From Antedon bifida (Eukaryota > Echinodermata > Crinoidea > Comatulida > Antedonidae): 64,000 bases of DNA. Of the stretch, positions 10,440 through 21,249 are shown in pieces. Below the pieces are notes generated by a model that saw only the letters and a program-made list of their open reading frames with translations, was not told the DNA's origin and searched no databases. The position numbers and the translations under genes are program-made. Numbering within the stretch: position 1 is the first letter of the stretch; each line of letters opens with the position of its first letter. The stretch covers positions 16,802,001-16,866,000 of the forward strand of contig OY727097.1 in NCBI GenBank assembly GCA_963402885.1. Direction: 5' to 3'.

Positions 10440-11515
10440 CATGGAGAAATAAGTTAGGAAAGAGTAACATCGATGTAATGCATGGATTTTAATCCAATTA
10501 AGCACATTACATGGTCAAATGACTCCTATTAAATTGCACTGCGACCGCCCGCCGCGGTCGATCTCCTTACACACAAGGCTCCTCGCCGCTAAGTAGCAAC
10601 CCCTATACCCTGTCTAACTAACAGTGGAGTACATAAATACGAACAAAAAACACATTGCATATGCGCAGTTAATTGTCAACAAGGATTCACATGCGTGTTT
10701 TATGTATTGTGATTCCGAATTTTTTTGCGAACGTACCAGTCATTAAATCATTAAAATCAACCAAAAATAACTACTTGTTTCATCAATATTGTAAGTATTA
10801 TTTTGAATATAACAACGAAACAAACACGTATTTTAATAGTTTCCCTTTGTACTGGAGTTTTAAGTTTTAGTTATATGAATAAAGGAAAGCTGTAGCTTTC
10901 ATTTGATGCCTTGCATGACAGTTTCCGATGGTGTCCGGCTGACATACAACGAATTGAAAAGCATCGAATCTGTCCCACCGCCGAACCGAATAGCCGGAGT
11001 TAGTTCCACCGGTCGTAGTTATTTTGGTCCACCGATCGTTGTATTACTTAGGCCTAGGTCTAGGCCTAGTTATTGTGTTTAATTTAGGCTAGGTCTTAGA
11101 TTACATTTAAATTTTAAACCAATAAATAATAACTAACATTAGCCATAAAATAATTACTTTCGTAGGCCTACTACTACTACTAGCTAGGCCCTAGCTAGTA
11201 GTAGACTAGGACTAAAGTACTCGACTCCTAGCTAGGGTCTATAGTCCTACTAGGCTAGACCTACCTATTGTTCTATGTACTATTTATCATAGAGGTAATG
11301 TTAATCTACCACCTAGGGTTATGCCAAAAATAGCAATACTACTATCTAGGGCCGGCCTAATTATACTGGGTTAGGCTATGTTCAATAACATTAACAATAA
11401 AAAAAGCAGGTATTTATTTTTTTAGTTAGCTAGCCTAGATAGTACTACTACTAGGACAACAACTCAAGGTCATCATTCGCCATTTAAATTAAATTGCTCT
11501 TGTTTTCAGAGAACG

Positions 11516-13330
11516 ATGACAGGACATAGTGTTTGTATGAAACCTACTTGTCGACTTTGTGGAATTTCCAGGGCGATTCCTTCAGATCGTTCACCTTATA
11601 CAAAGGACGCGTTCAAGTCTGTAATCAAGTCATGTTTTTGCTTAGATATTGATAATGATGATCCAGAAATCCACCCGCCATTTATTTGTTATTCCTGTGT
11701 GCAAAAACTGAAAAGGTGGAAGAAAGGCCACAGCAAGGACCGCAGTAAAGTGTGCAATATTGTAATTGCAAAATTCAATGATTCTCAATGTGCGTCTTGT
11801 ATGACTGATGGGGAGATTCCTACCAATCTTCACGATTACAGAAAGGAAGCAGAAAAATGTAGCCTTGTCTCTTTGAAGATGAATTACTAATAATTAGACT
11901 TTCACCAACTGGTGATGCTGTCATCAAGTTAACAGTCCAAAGTGATTCGACATGGGGAGTTGTCATTGCTGGTGTTGTATTGCAAGCACAGCCTATTCTA
12001 GAAGAAGTCTTTAACAAAAAATTACCATTACATCAGTTCACCAAGCTGTGTGATATATTGAGAAGTGCTAAAATCTGTGCAGGCAATGAAGATTATTTAG
12101 ATTTGATAGAGAGACGAAAAGGACCAGAAGGGCAGATTCCTGTAAGGATAACACCAAAAGATGTCTATTTATGCAACACCATTAGACATAATGACTGTGA
12201 ATTGCTAATTGCTGAGGATCTGAAGCGGTGCGCAGTTTGCTGAATTTATCGTGGGGATTTATCATCAATGCGAAGTGCTTCCTGCAAGGAAAAGTCTTCA
12301 CTGAAGGTAGCCAACAAGTATTTATCAAATGCTCAACTGCAGAACAAAGCAGCAACATTACAATGTAATTACAGTTACAATTACAGATGTACATGCTAGA
12401 AAGCAAATTAATTTCTGAAAATGCAGCTCACTTAATAGAAGACACAATGGAAATGGGAAAACCTGAAATTGAGAGTTTATTATGTAAATATCCGTCAGCA
12501 AAGCTTTTGTGGGAGCAGCAACTGGCATCTATGGGCAAGGGAAAGCAGATGCGTTGGCACCCAGCAATTTTACGTTGGTGCATTGCTATCCAAAGAAAGT
12601 CTCCGTCAGCCTATAATTTAATTCGCGAAAGTGGATTCATGACGCTGCCTCATCCAAACACACTCCAACCCTACAGCCACTTTGCTGGTGTGACAACTGG
12701 TTTTTGCCATGAGATGTTAAGTAGAGTTGTAACAGACCTCAAATTATATGAAGAAGGTAATGAATTGCAAAAACATGTTGTGCTATTATTTGATGAAATG
12801 AAGATAAAATCAGGATTGGTTTTTTCACAAAGCTCTGGCAAAGTTGTTGGATCAACAGATGTAGGCAGCTTAGCCAATGAGATGCATTCATTTGAGCGGC
12901 GATGTCGAGGTGAAGAAGAAATCCCAGTTGCCTCACATGTTCTGGTGTTGATGATTCGGGGTTTGTTTTCTAACCTGCATGTTCCAATTGCCTACTATCC
13001 AACAACTGGAGCTTCTAGTTGTGATCTGTTCATAGCAATGTGGGAAGCTGTGTTGAGATGATCGAAGTAGCTGGGTTTGTAGTTCATGTAGCTGGGTTTC
13101 TGATGGTGCCACTCCGAACAGGAAGTTTTACAGACTGCATTCACCATCATCTACCACTTCATCCATTGTCTTCAAGACATCGCATCAGGGTGACCCAGAT
13201 CGCAGTGTTTTTTTCTACAGTGATGTGCCGCATCTAATAAAGACGCTTCGAAACAATGTAGAGAACTCTGGCTACAATAACAAGACACGGAATCTTCATG
13301 TAAGTACTGTATGATCATACACCACATTGA
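11516..13330 (+). pseudogene. P-type transposase, N-terminal and central part, with RAG1-like zinc region
   Basis: 11516-11890: starts MTGHSVCMKPTCRLCG; contains SCFCLDIDNDD and IHPPFICYSCVQKLKRW, a Cys4-type zinc region. It resembles the zinc-binding segment in RAG1's N-terminal third ('CRICG...F.ID...D...IHP..FC..C'). A frameshift leads to 11980-12243 (RLSPTGDAVIKLTV, ending KRCAVC and a stop). 12387-13061 is the catalytic-type domain: LPHPNTLQPYSHFAGVTTGF, LLFDEMKIKSGLVFSQ, VGSTDVGSLANEM and GLFSNLHVPIAYYPTTGASS. After another frameshift come VSDGATPNRKFYR and DVPHLIKTLRNN. These match P-element/THAP9-like transposases. Stops and frameshifts make it inactive; the gypsy LTR at 13449 interrupts it. 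The remainder follows at 20156. Confidence 0.8.
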
Positions 13331-13448
13331 AAATACCAATTTCATTACTTATTTTTTATTTTCTTCATATTTTCAGGTGTTAAGCAATTCGACAGCAAAT
13401 GGAGATTATGGATCGACATGACATGACATCCACTATCAAATTTGTTAG

Positions 13449-14093
13449 TGTAATGGATCGGAAAGCTTCCGAAGTTTCTTATACCTACATTATTGGTGGC
13501 GCAATATATTGCATTGCATTGCTATTGTTCACTACTGGTATTCGCGGCGTATTTGCATATCAGGTGAATGATTATATCGAATAGGCTGCGTGAGCGTTGG
13601 TTCTGCAGAAGTTGTTTTAGTTGTTGTCTGAGTAAGACATGTTATATACTGTATTTCTTTTAAGTGTGGATTCTCGCCAATACTGTGAGTAGATAATTAT
13701 TTTCTATACAACCATAATGTTTTACAGTATTACTCCATGTGCATAACCGAGTTAAGTTGTTATCGTTCATTATTTGTAACGACAATGAATTCACTGTTTA
13801 TAATTTCTCTTTGATATACAGCTTTGTCTTATTAGATAGCATACATGTTGAAGTTAGTTGTATCACATACCATGTTGAAGTTAATTGGATAACTTACCAG
13901 GTTGATGTGATTAGTAGTATGAAATTGGTGTATTGGATCCAGGGTTTGTTCCTGTTTAGAAAAATAAATGATACAGAGTAAATGCAGCCTCATCTTGCGT
14001 ATTGTTTTGTTGCATGGGATACATGGCTTCACAAACCAAACCTTAATGGTCTAAACCTAGCAAATCAATATTAAGGATTCCCGAACCACGACA
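13449..14093 (+). repeat. 5' LTR of the Ty3/gypsy element
   Basis: 645 bp, beginning TGTAATGGATCGG and ending CCACGACA (TG...CA). It appears identical in length and sequence to the 3' copy at 19507-20151. An AATAAA signal lies at 13963, and a TATATA-type box at about 13641 may mark the promoter. The four bases before it (TTAG, 13445-13448) recur right after the 3' LTR. A short open frame starting within the LTR appears in both copies and is not thought to be coding. Confidence 0.95.
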
Positions 14094-14096
14094 AAT

Positions 14097-14114
14097 TGGC
14101 GTCACGGACAGGAT
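14097..14114 (+). promoter_or_regulatory. Primer-binding site of the gypsy element
   Basis: TGGCGTCACGGACAGGAT starts with TGG, the complement of a tRNA CCA end, three bases after the 5' LTR. This is the normal place for minus-strand priming. Confidence 0.75.
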
Positions 14115-14487
14115 GGATGCAACGTTTCAAGCGTTCCTGAAGGAGGATTGCATTGTGTATTTTCAACAATTGTTTTACCAAACCCTGGATCGTGCATAAG
14201 ACAAGGAGTATTGGACAGATAAGATTTATGAACTTAATTTAATTTTAGAACGGAAAGTGTATGGTTTTATATATATTACAGAATCTTTGTTCCGATGGAC
14301 ATGGCAGCCAGTGTGTTGTTATTTAAGATGATGTTGTGAATTGATGCTTATACTTACCTTATATGAAATATTGTTACTTTTGTATTACATTTACGATACT
14401 TATTTTTTGTATTGAAACTCTGTTTATTGTAGTAGTGTTTAAAGTATTTGTAGTTACTATAATATTGTCACAAATTCACCTTCTGCA

Positions 14488-17400
14488 ATGTCGCTAGGCG
14501 AATCTAAATCTGAAGCAGCTGCAAGCGGCGATGGCGTTAATGATATGATTGCGGCATTAACTAATGTTTTAAAAGGCGTTTCGGTTCAGAAAGCTCCTCC
14601 GATTAAGTTAGTAAAATTTAAGGGTGTTCCAAGATCTCCTGGGGACCTTACGTTAAAAGAATGGCTTGAAGATTTTCGAATTTATTGTGATCATTATTCG
14701 TTGGGCGATGATGATCGATACGATACCCTGATTAGTCATCTTGGTGGCTGTGCGAAGGATGAGGTTAAATGCAGTATGAGCATGTGTGAAAATGGGAAGA
14801 ATGTGAAAGCGGCTATAAGAATTTTAGAACTCGCTTTTAAATCGGAGGATTCTGTTGCATCATATAGTTCAGCATTCTATTCTAGGCAATTGTTACCGGG
14901 TGAAACCTTGGCTGAATATAGCCTTTCTTTAATGAAATTGTACTCCCAACTTGTCGAAGCGTCTCGCCCCTCTGAGCAATCCGCTTTGAGACATCTTCAA
15001 GATACTACTTTAAAGCAGCGTTTAGTGGACGGTGTTCGTGATCCTACAGTTAAGCGTGAATTACGTCGCATTGAGCTAGCTTTTAGAGGAAAATCTTTTT
15101 TTGATATGCGCGAAGAAGTTCTTGAGTTGTATAAAATTGATATTGTTAGGACAAATCCGCGTGCACATGGCGTAGAATGTAATGAACGGCCCTCAGAACT
15201 ATCAGAAGTAAAGCGAGAATTGCAAGCATTAAAGAAACAAATTAGCGAAATTCAGCGTTCCCAATTTATATCTAGTCCACCTAAGTTTAATCAAAATTCT
15301 ACAGGTCCTTTAAAATGTTACAATTGCGGTAAAAATGGTCATACCAAATCTGATTGTGAAATACCTTCTGGGTTGTGTTGGTTTTGTAGAGGAAGAGGTC
15401 ATTATTCATATGCATGTCCACATAAGAATCGTAGTAGTAATTCTAATACTCCGGGTATCCAACGTAGTGATTCAGATACGCCTACTCAAGATATAATTAA
15501 TACTGTTTCTAAGTCACAAGCCAATCATCCAATTCCAACTGGTAATGTTGAACGTGAAGTTCATATCCCTGTTGTTGCCACGGACAATAATGGAAATATG
15601 TCTAACGCCCAATCCTTGAAATGTTCCGATGCTGTTTTAGTAGATAAATTAGTAGCCAGAAGTCCATGTACTATCGTTAGAATAGGCTCAACTGAGTTAG
15701 GTTGTATCTTGGATACAGGGGCTGAAGCTTCAATAATTCCGTCATCGGTCTATAATAAGCAGTTAAAGTCAATTGTTGGAGAGCTGGGATCTGTTAATGG
15801 ACTTTTCATGAATGTTATCGGTGTTTGTGGGGTGGAGGTTCCAATCGAAGGATATGTAGAAATTCCCATTGTTATAGGTGAACAAAAGTTAACTGGTAGC
15901 TTTTTGGTAGTTTCAGATGCTGTCACTGTAACTAATCATAGTAATGAATATCCTGTTTTGATTGGGTGTAACATTTTACGCGAATTACAAGGTTTCCATC
16001 TATTACGTGATCTTTCACAGGTAACAGCTACACATGTTGATGCTCCATGGAATAGAAAGGCTGAAATTCTTTTGCAAGTAGATGAGGATGAATCAAGTAT
16101 CTTAGTTTCTTTGCAACATTCTGACGTGACTGTTCCTTGTGATTCACATTCAGACATTGTTGACGGTAGTGTAAAATCTGATATTGATGATTGTAAATTT
16201 AGTGACCACACCCAAAGTCGACTCGTATCCGTCGGTTCTGTGCGTAAGTTATATGACATTAATCACTCTTATTCTAATTCTTTTTGTGGTACCGAGTTAA
16301 ATTCTGAGAGCCAGCAGTTACCGCCTGGGGTAATTATCAACGGTAACCTTGATTGTGTGGAAACTCAACTAGTGACTAACCTATTGTCCAAATATAATCA
16401 TGTTTTTTCTCATAGTGCTTTTGATGTTGGAAAGTGTGATGTTATTCCTCATGTTATCAATTTAAAAGATGAAACTCCAATTAGACTACCATATCGTCGT
16501 ATTCCTCCTCATTCTATATCAAGTGTTAAGTCTATGTTACAAGAAATGTTAGACCAGGGAATAATTAGGCCGTCCAAGAGCGAATTTGCAAGTCCCATTG
16601 TGTTGGTCAAAAAGAAAGACGGGTCTTTGCGCATGTGCGTTGATTATAGGAAGTTGAATTTCCAAACGTTGAAAGATTCATTTCCCCTACCACGCATTGA
16701 TGAGGTTTTAGAAGTACTCACTGGGTCTTGTTATTTTTCTACCTTAGATTTATCTCATGGATTTTTCCAAATTATAATGGCAGACGAATCTATTAATAAA
16801 ACTGCATTTAGGGTTCCTTGGGGACTGTATGAATTTGTTCGTATGCCGCAGGGTCTGTCTAATAGCCCGGGAACATTTCAACGTGTAATGGAATATGTAT
16901 TAGGCGACATGAATTTGACTCAGATTGTGTTGTACTTGGATGACATTTTGATATTTTCTTCTTCGTTTAAACAACATTTATCTAGATTAGAAAATGTGTT
17001 GTCTAGATTGTTTAAGTATGGGTTAAAGGTTAAGGGCAAGAAGTGCGATTTCTTTAAGACGGAGGTAACCTATTTGGGTCATGTTATTTCATCTGCTGGA
17101 GTTGCTGTAGACTATGGGAAAATAGAAAAGATACTGACCTGGCCAACGCCAAACAGCATTACTGAACTTAAATCATTTCTGGGACTCTCTTCATACTATC
17201 GAAAGTTTATCTGTAATTATGCCAAAATTGCTGCGCCTTTGCATTTGGTAACCCGGTTGTCTGACACACAAGCGGGGAAGGCCTACAGGTTTCGTTGGAC
17301 TGAAATTGAAGAAGCTGTATTTGTTGAATTAAAAAATGCTTTAACTAAACCCCCAGTTCTTGTATATCCCAAATTTGATGAACCATTTGTTATTGAAGTA

Positions 17401-19455
17401 GATGCCAGTTTGAAAGGTTTAGGTGCTTGCTTGTTGCAGGACTCTAATGGTTCTCTTCATCCAATTGCTTATGCAAGTAGAAGTCTTCGTGGTGCTGAAT
17501 GCCGATACCCTGATTTATCGAGTTTTAAGTTGGAGTTGTTGGGGCTAAAATGGGCAGTGGTGGATAAATTCGCTTCTTACATTCAGGGTTCAAAGGTTAC
17601 CATTTTTACTGATCATAATCCTTTAGCGCATTTAAAAACTGCAAAGCTTGGCGCTACAGAAATGAGATGGGTCTCTCAGTTAGCTATGTTCGATATTGAA
17701 ATCAAATATAAGCCAGGTTCTAGCAACAAATGTGCCGATACTTTAAGTCGTCGTCCGATTAGCGTGTGTACAGATTTTAAGTCAGATCTAGGAGTTATCG
17801 CTTCATGTCTTAATATATATGTTGATTCTCATCCCTCAATTAATAAGTGTAAACCACGTATTGAAATTGATCAATCATCACGTAGTATTAACAAGGCATT
17901 GTCTATTTTTCCTTCTTACTCTCATGAGCAGTTGGCAGAATGTCAGAAGAAAGATAGGGAATTGGGAGAAATCTGGAAATTATGGATGGAAAAATGGTGT
18001 CCTGGTGACCGCTACAATACAGATAATTCTAGAATGTTGGGCTGGTTGAGACAGTGGACAAGTTATAGAGAGATTTGTGGAGTTCTGTATAGAGAGATCA
18101 ATGAAGATATCCATGGTAAAATTCATCAATTGTTAGTGCCTACTAATTTGCGCAATCTTTTTATAGATTTATGTCATGATAAATGGGCTCATCAAGGAGT
18201 TCAACGGACTATACAACTTCTAAAGCGTCGATGTTTCTGGCCAGGTATGAACGGTGATGTACGTACGCATATTTCCAAGTGTTTTAGTTGTGTATCTAGT
18301 AAAGTCCCTACACCAACGGTCAAACCCCCTCTTCGTCATATTCTAGCCTTTCGTCCCGAAGAGATTCTTGCTATAGATTTCTTAAAGATGGATCGTGGAA
18401 AGGGAGGCTATGAGGACATTCTTGTTATGACTGATGTGTTTAGTAAGTTTTCACTAGCGGTCCCATGTAAAGATCAGACGGCTGATACAGTGGCTCGTGT
18501 ATTGAGAGATAATTGGTTTTCCCATTATGGTGTGCCAGCACGGTTACATTCGGATCAAGGTAGATCCTTTGAGGGTAAAATTATTCGAGGTATATGTGGT
18601 CTTTATGGCATGACAAAATCTCGCACTACGGCGTATTGGCCTGCAGGTAATGGGCAGTGCGAACGTTTCAACAAGACCTTATGCAGTTTATTGCGTTCTT
18701 TAAGCCCGAAAGATCGACACAAATGGCCCGAATTGCTGCAGCATATTGTGTTTATGTATAATTCCACCCCTCATACCGTTACAGGTGTAACACCGTATCT
18801 TCTTATGTTTGGTCGTGAACCATTAATTCCATTAGATCACTTTATTGGAGGTGCGGAACAAGATTGGTCTGAGGATTATTTGACTAAAGAAGCTGATCTC
18901 ATGAAGAGGGCATATGAAGTGGTTTCACGTAGAATCAAATCAGCAGCAGCTAAAGAAGAGCATCGTTATAAGTCTTGTTCTCCGAAGGAAATATTAGAAA
19001 TTGGTGATCGGGTTTTACTTCGCCGAAGACATTTTAATACTAGACATAAATTGGCTAATAAGTTCGAGGAGCACTCATATATTGTTGAGACTATTAACAA
19101 AGAAGCAGACGTTTTTGGTATCCGCTCTGCAGTTGGGGGTCCTTTGAATTATGTTAACCGCAGACGATTGCGATCAGATCCTAGGAGTGTGGTGGAAGAA
19201 CCGGTACATTTTGATTGGAATGAGTGGTTGCCGTATGATGGTCTAGAAGCGGATGTAAACTATAAAGATGAAAGTTGTGAGTCTGAATCTGACGATGATG
19301 TTGAAAGTTTTAAGATTGTTGTAGATGTGAATTCTGATAAACAAATAGATGTTGAGCGTGATGATTCGGGAGTAATTCCAAGGCGATCATCTCGTTCTAC
19401 AAAAGGTGTTCACAAAAATCGATATCGTTTACCCATGTCCACTCTTCAAAAATAA
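14488..19455 (+). CDS. Ty3/gypsy gag-pol polyprotein
   Basis: 1,655 codons, intact. Order: gag (1-270), which assembles the particle; two CCHC zinc knuckles, CYNCGKNGHTKSDC at residue 277 and CWFCRGRGHYSYAC at 297; aspartic protease with LDTGAEASIIP (Asp 409); reverse transcriptase from about 670 (LPYRRIPPHS) with YLDDILIFSSS (Asp 818-819); RNase H with IEVDASLKGLGA (Asp 972) and FTDHNPLAH (about 1042); integrase with an HHCC zinc region (from His 1230, HDKWAHQG), catalytic D1297 (AIDFLKMD), D1356 (HSDQGRSF) and E1392 (GNGQCERF). The last two are 35 residues apart. It is a single gag-pol frame with no frameshift site. No chromodomain is seen at the C-terminus, which is acidic then basic (RRSSRSTKGVHKNRYRL). 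All expected catalytic residues are present, so it could be active. Confidence 0.97.
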   Translation: MSLGESKSEAAASGDGVNDMIAALTNVLKGVSVQKAPPIKLVKFKGVPRSPGDLTLKEWLEDFRIYCDHYSLGDDDRYDTLISHLGGCAKDEVKCSMSMCENGKNVKAAIRILELAFKSEDSVASYSSAFYSRQLLPGETLAEYSLSLMKLYSQLVEASRPSEQSALRHLQDTTLKQRLVDGVRDPTVKRELRRIELAFRGKSFFDMREEVLELYKIDIVRTNPRAHGVECNERPSELSEVKRELQALKKQISEIQRSQFISSPPKFNQNSTGPLKCYNCGKNGHTKSDCEIPSGLCWFCRGRGHYSYACPHKNRSSNSNTPGIQRSDSDTPTQDIINTVSKSQANHPIPTGNVEREVHIPVVATDNNGNMSNAQSLKCSDAVLVDKLVARSPCTIVRIGSTELGCILDTGAEASIIPSSVYNKQLKSIVGELGSVNGLFMNVIGVCGVEVPIEGYVEIPIVIGEQKLTGSFLVVSDAVTVTNHSNEYPVLIGCNILRELQGFHLLRDLSQVTATHVDAPWNRKAEILLQVDEDESSILVSLQHSDVTVPCDSHSDIVDGSVKSDIDDCKFSDHTQSRLVSVGSVRKLYDINHSYSNSFCGTELNSESQQLPPGVIINGNLDCVETQLVTNLLSKYNHVFSHSAFDVGKCDVIPHVINLKDETPIRLPYRRIPPHSISSVKSMLQEMLDQGIIRPSKSEFASPIVLVKKKDGSLRMCVDYRKLNFQTLKDSFPLPRIDEVLEVLTGSCYFSTLDLSHGFFQIIMADESINKTAFRVPWGLYEFVRMPQGLSNSPGTFQRVMEYVLGDMNLTQIVLYLDDILIFSSSFKQHLSRLENVLSRLFKYGLKVKGKKCDFFKTEVTYLGHVISSAGVAVDYGKIEKILTWPTPNSITELKSFLGLSSYYRKFICNYAKIAAPLHLVTRLSDTQAGKAYRFRWTEIEEAVFVELKNALTKPPVLVYPKFDEPFVIEVDASLKGLGACLLQDSNGSLHPIAYASRSLRGAECRYPDLSSFKLELLGLKWAVVDKFASYIQGSKVTIFTDHNPLAHLKTAKLGATEMRWVSQLAMFDIEIKYKPGSSNKCADTLSRRPISVCTDFKSDLGVIASCLNIYVDSHPSINKCKPRIEIDQSSRSINKALSIFPSYSHEQLAECQKKDRELGEIWKLWMEKWCPGDRYNTDNSRMLGWLRQWTSYREICGVLYREINEDIHGKIHQLLVPTNLRNLFIDLCHDKWAHQGVQRTIQLLKRRCFWPGMNGDVRTHISKCFSCVSSKVPTPTVKPPLRHILAFRPEEILAIDFLKMDRGKGGYEDILVMTDVFSKFSLAVPCKDQTADTVARVLRDNWFSHYGVPARLHSDQGRSFEGKIIRGICGLYGMTKSRTTAYWPAGNGQCERFNKTLCSLLRSLSPKDRHKWPELLQHIVFMYNSTPHTVTGVTPYLLMFGREPLIPLDHFIGGAEQDWSEDYLTKEADLMKRAYEVVSRRIKSAAAKEEHRYKSCSPKEILEIGDRVLLRRRHFNTRHKLANKFEEHSYIVETINKEADVFGIRSAVGGPLNYVNRRRLRSDPRSVVEEPVHFDWNEWLPYDGLEADVNYKDESCESESDDDVESFKIVVDVNSDKQIDVERDDSGVIPRRSSRSTKGVHKNRYRLPMSTLQK

Positions 19456-19494
19456 ATTTGTTTGTTTCGCTCCTTTTGGGTCAAAAGGGCATCC

Positions 19495-19506
19495 AAGCGG
19501 GGAAAT
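19495..19506 (+). promoter_or_regulatory. Polypurine tract of the gypsy element
   Basis: AAGCGGGGAAAT lies immediately before the 3' LTR, where the plus-strand primer of LTR retroelements is generated. Confidence 0.75.
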
Positions 19507-20151
19507 TGTAATGGATCGGAAAGCTTCCGAAGTTTCTTATACCTACATTATTGGTGGCGCAATATATTGCATTGCATTGCTATTGTTCACTACTGGTATT
19601 CGCGGCGTATTTGCATATCAGGTGAATGATTATATCGAATAGGCTGCGTGAGCGTTGGTTCTGCAGAAGTTGTTTTAGTTGTTGTCTGAGTAAGACATGT
19701 TATATACTGTATTTCTTTTAAGTGTGGATTCTCGCCAATACTGTGAGTAGATAATTATTTTCTATACAACCATAATGTTTTACAGTATTACTCCATGTGC
19801 ATAACCGAGTTAAGTTGTTATCGTTCATTATTTGTAACGACAATGAATTCACTGTTTATAATTTCTCTTTGATATACAGCTTTGTCTTATTAGATAGCAT
19901 ACATGTTGAAGTTAGTTGTATCACATACCATGTTGAAGTTAATTGGATAACTTACCAGGTTGATGTGATTAGTAGTATGAAATTGGTGTATTGGATCCAG
20001 GGTTTGTTCCTGTTTAGAAAAATAAATGATACAGAGTAAATGCAGCCTCATCTTGCGTATTGTTTTGTTGCATGGGATACATGGCTTCACAAACCAAACC
20101 TTAATGGTCTAAACCTAGCAAATCAATATTAAGGATTCCCGAACCACGACA
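19507..20151 (+). repeat. 3' LTR of the Ty3/gypsy element
   Basis: 645 bp, TG...CA, matching the 5' LTR throughout at a constant offset of 6,058 bp. It is followed by TTAG, completing the target duplication, and then by the rest of the interrupted P-type transposase. Confidence 0.95.
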
Positions 20152-20155
20152 TTAG

Positions 20156-20985
20156 AATGGTAGACCAATTTTGCCTTAATGTCTCTAGTTTTTTCCAAGG
20201 CAAACGATCCAGAAAACCAGCTATGGAGCCATACAGGACAAAAGATGACTGGCGTTTTAAGGTACATTTTTTTTAAACAGAACATTTTTAAAAAATTGAA
20301 CATGGGACATGATTGGGCTTATTATTGTTTTTGTTCAATTTCAATTAGCATTTGGATATACATTGAGAAATATCTATAATTTTTGTATTAATCGAAGGAA
20401 TAATTGCCACTATTTTTTGTTCTGACGTTTTTAAGTGGTTGCAAGATGACTTCCTGGGTTTCTTTAAAGAATGGCAAGACGAGGTGAATGCGTTTGAAGA
20501 TGTAGAGAAGAGTGTAAAAAAGAGGATGTTATTAAGCACCGCAACACTTGATGGACTTGAGATAACAAGCAAGTACATTTCGTTTTTTTTACAGCTGACT
20601 TTGTTTAATAATTAATCAAAAGTTCTGACATCACAAGAGTGACAAAGTATATTAATAATTAATTAATAATAAGTATATTAATTTTTTATTCTTTGCCATC
20701 AACAGTTAATTCGTTTGTAGAGTTGACTAAAAAATTACTGGACCTGCCAGGGGTAGAGTGTGTTCTAAGTGCGAAGTATAATCAAAATCCGTTGGAACAG
20801 TACTTCAGTAAACAGAGAGGATGTAACACAAACCCAACATCAATGCAGTTTGGCCACAATATGCATGCACTGTATGTAGCTGCGAACTGTTCCAAGGCAT
20901 CCAGGAGAGGCAACTGCCGCAGCCAAATTGTTGACCAAACTATTGATGACTCACCTCTTCAAAAGAAGAAGACACCAAATGCATA
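20156..20985 (+). pseudogene. P-type transposase, C-terminal exons
   Basis: Continuation of the transposase cut by the gypsy insertion. 20156-20261 reads MVDQFCLNVSSFFQGKRS and MEPYRTKDDWRFK and ends at a GTACAT donor-like site. 20401-20569 reads WLQDDFLGFFKEWQDEV and LLSTATLDGLEITS. 20704-20985 reads FVELTKKLLDLPGVECVLS, QNPLEQYFSKQRG and NTNPTSMQFGHNMHAL. The 'NQDPLE-x-x-FGKQR...NP' region is a conserved C-terminal block in THAP9/P-like transposases. Each part is open, but the whole cannot be translated because of upstream breaks and the LTR element. Confidence 0.75.
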
Positions 20986-21249
20986 AATGATATTTATGAT
21001 CAGCCAACTTTTTCAAACCAAACGGTTCTTTTCAGAACCAACCAAAATACAATTGAGATTTAATTTAGCTATTGTCGTTATTTATTTCATCACACACACA
21101 AAAAAAAAATACAAAACAGTATATATTTAATCATACTAGAGCCAACATTACAACAATTCTTTTCTGAGAGATTTTTCACCCTTTTTTGAAACTTTGCCGC
21201 TTTCCTTCTTTAAATTCAAGTATACCTTGAGGAATGCATTAGCTCTGAA

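Larger units (their letters stand above)
13449..20151 (+). mobile_element. Complete Ty3/gypsy LTR retrotransposon
   Basis: 6,703 bp. It has two 645-bp LTRs, a primer-binding site starting TGGCGTCACGGACAGGAT at 14097 (3 nt inside the LTR), one uninterrupted gag-pol frame, and a purine tract AAGCGGGGAAA at 19495-19505 next to the 3' LTR. It is flanked by TTAG on both sides (4-bp target duplication). No difference between the LTRs was seen, so insertion was recent and into an already resident P-like transposon. No envelope-like frame is present. Identity of the primer tRNA was not determined. Confidence 0.95.

Noticed and set aside
13399..14032. Small frames in and around the 5' LTR that recur in the 3' LTR
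   Set aside because: Both copies are the same LTR sequence; there is no coding signature and no known LTR-encoded protein.
15936..16259. Minus-strand 107-codon frame inside gag-pol
   Set aside because: Shadow of the plus-strand polyprotein; no motif.
20115..20303. Minus-strand open frame across the 3' LTR junction
   Set aside because: It spans an insertion boundary and is antisense to the P-type transposase exon.
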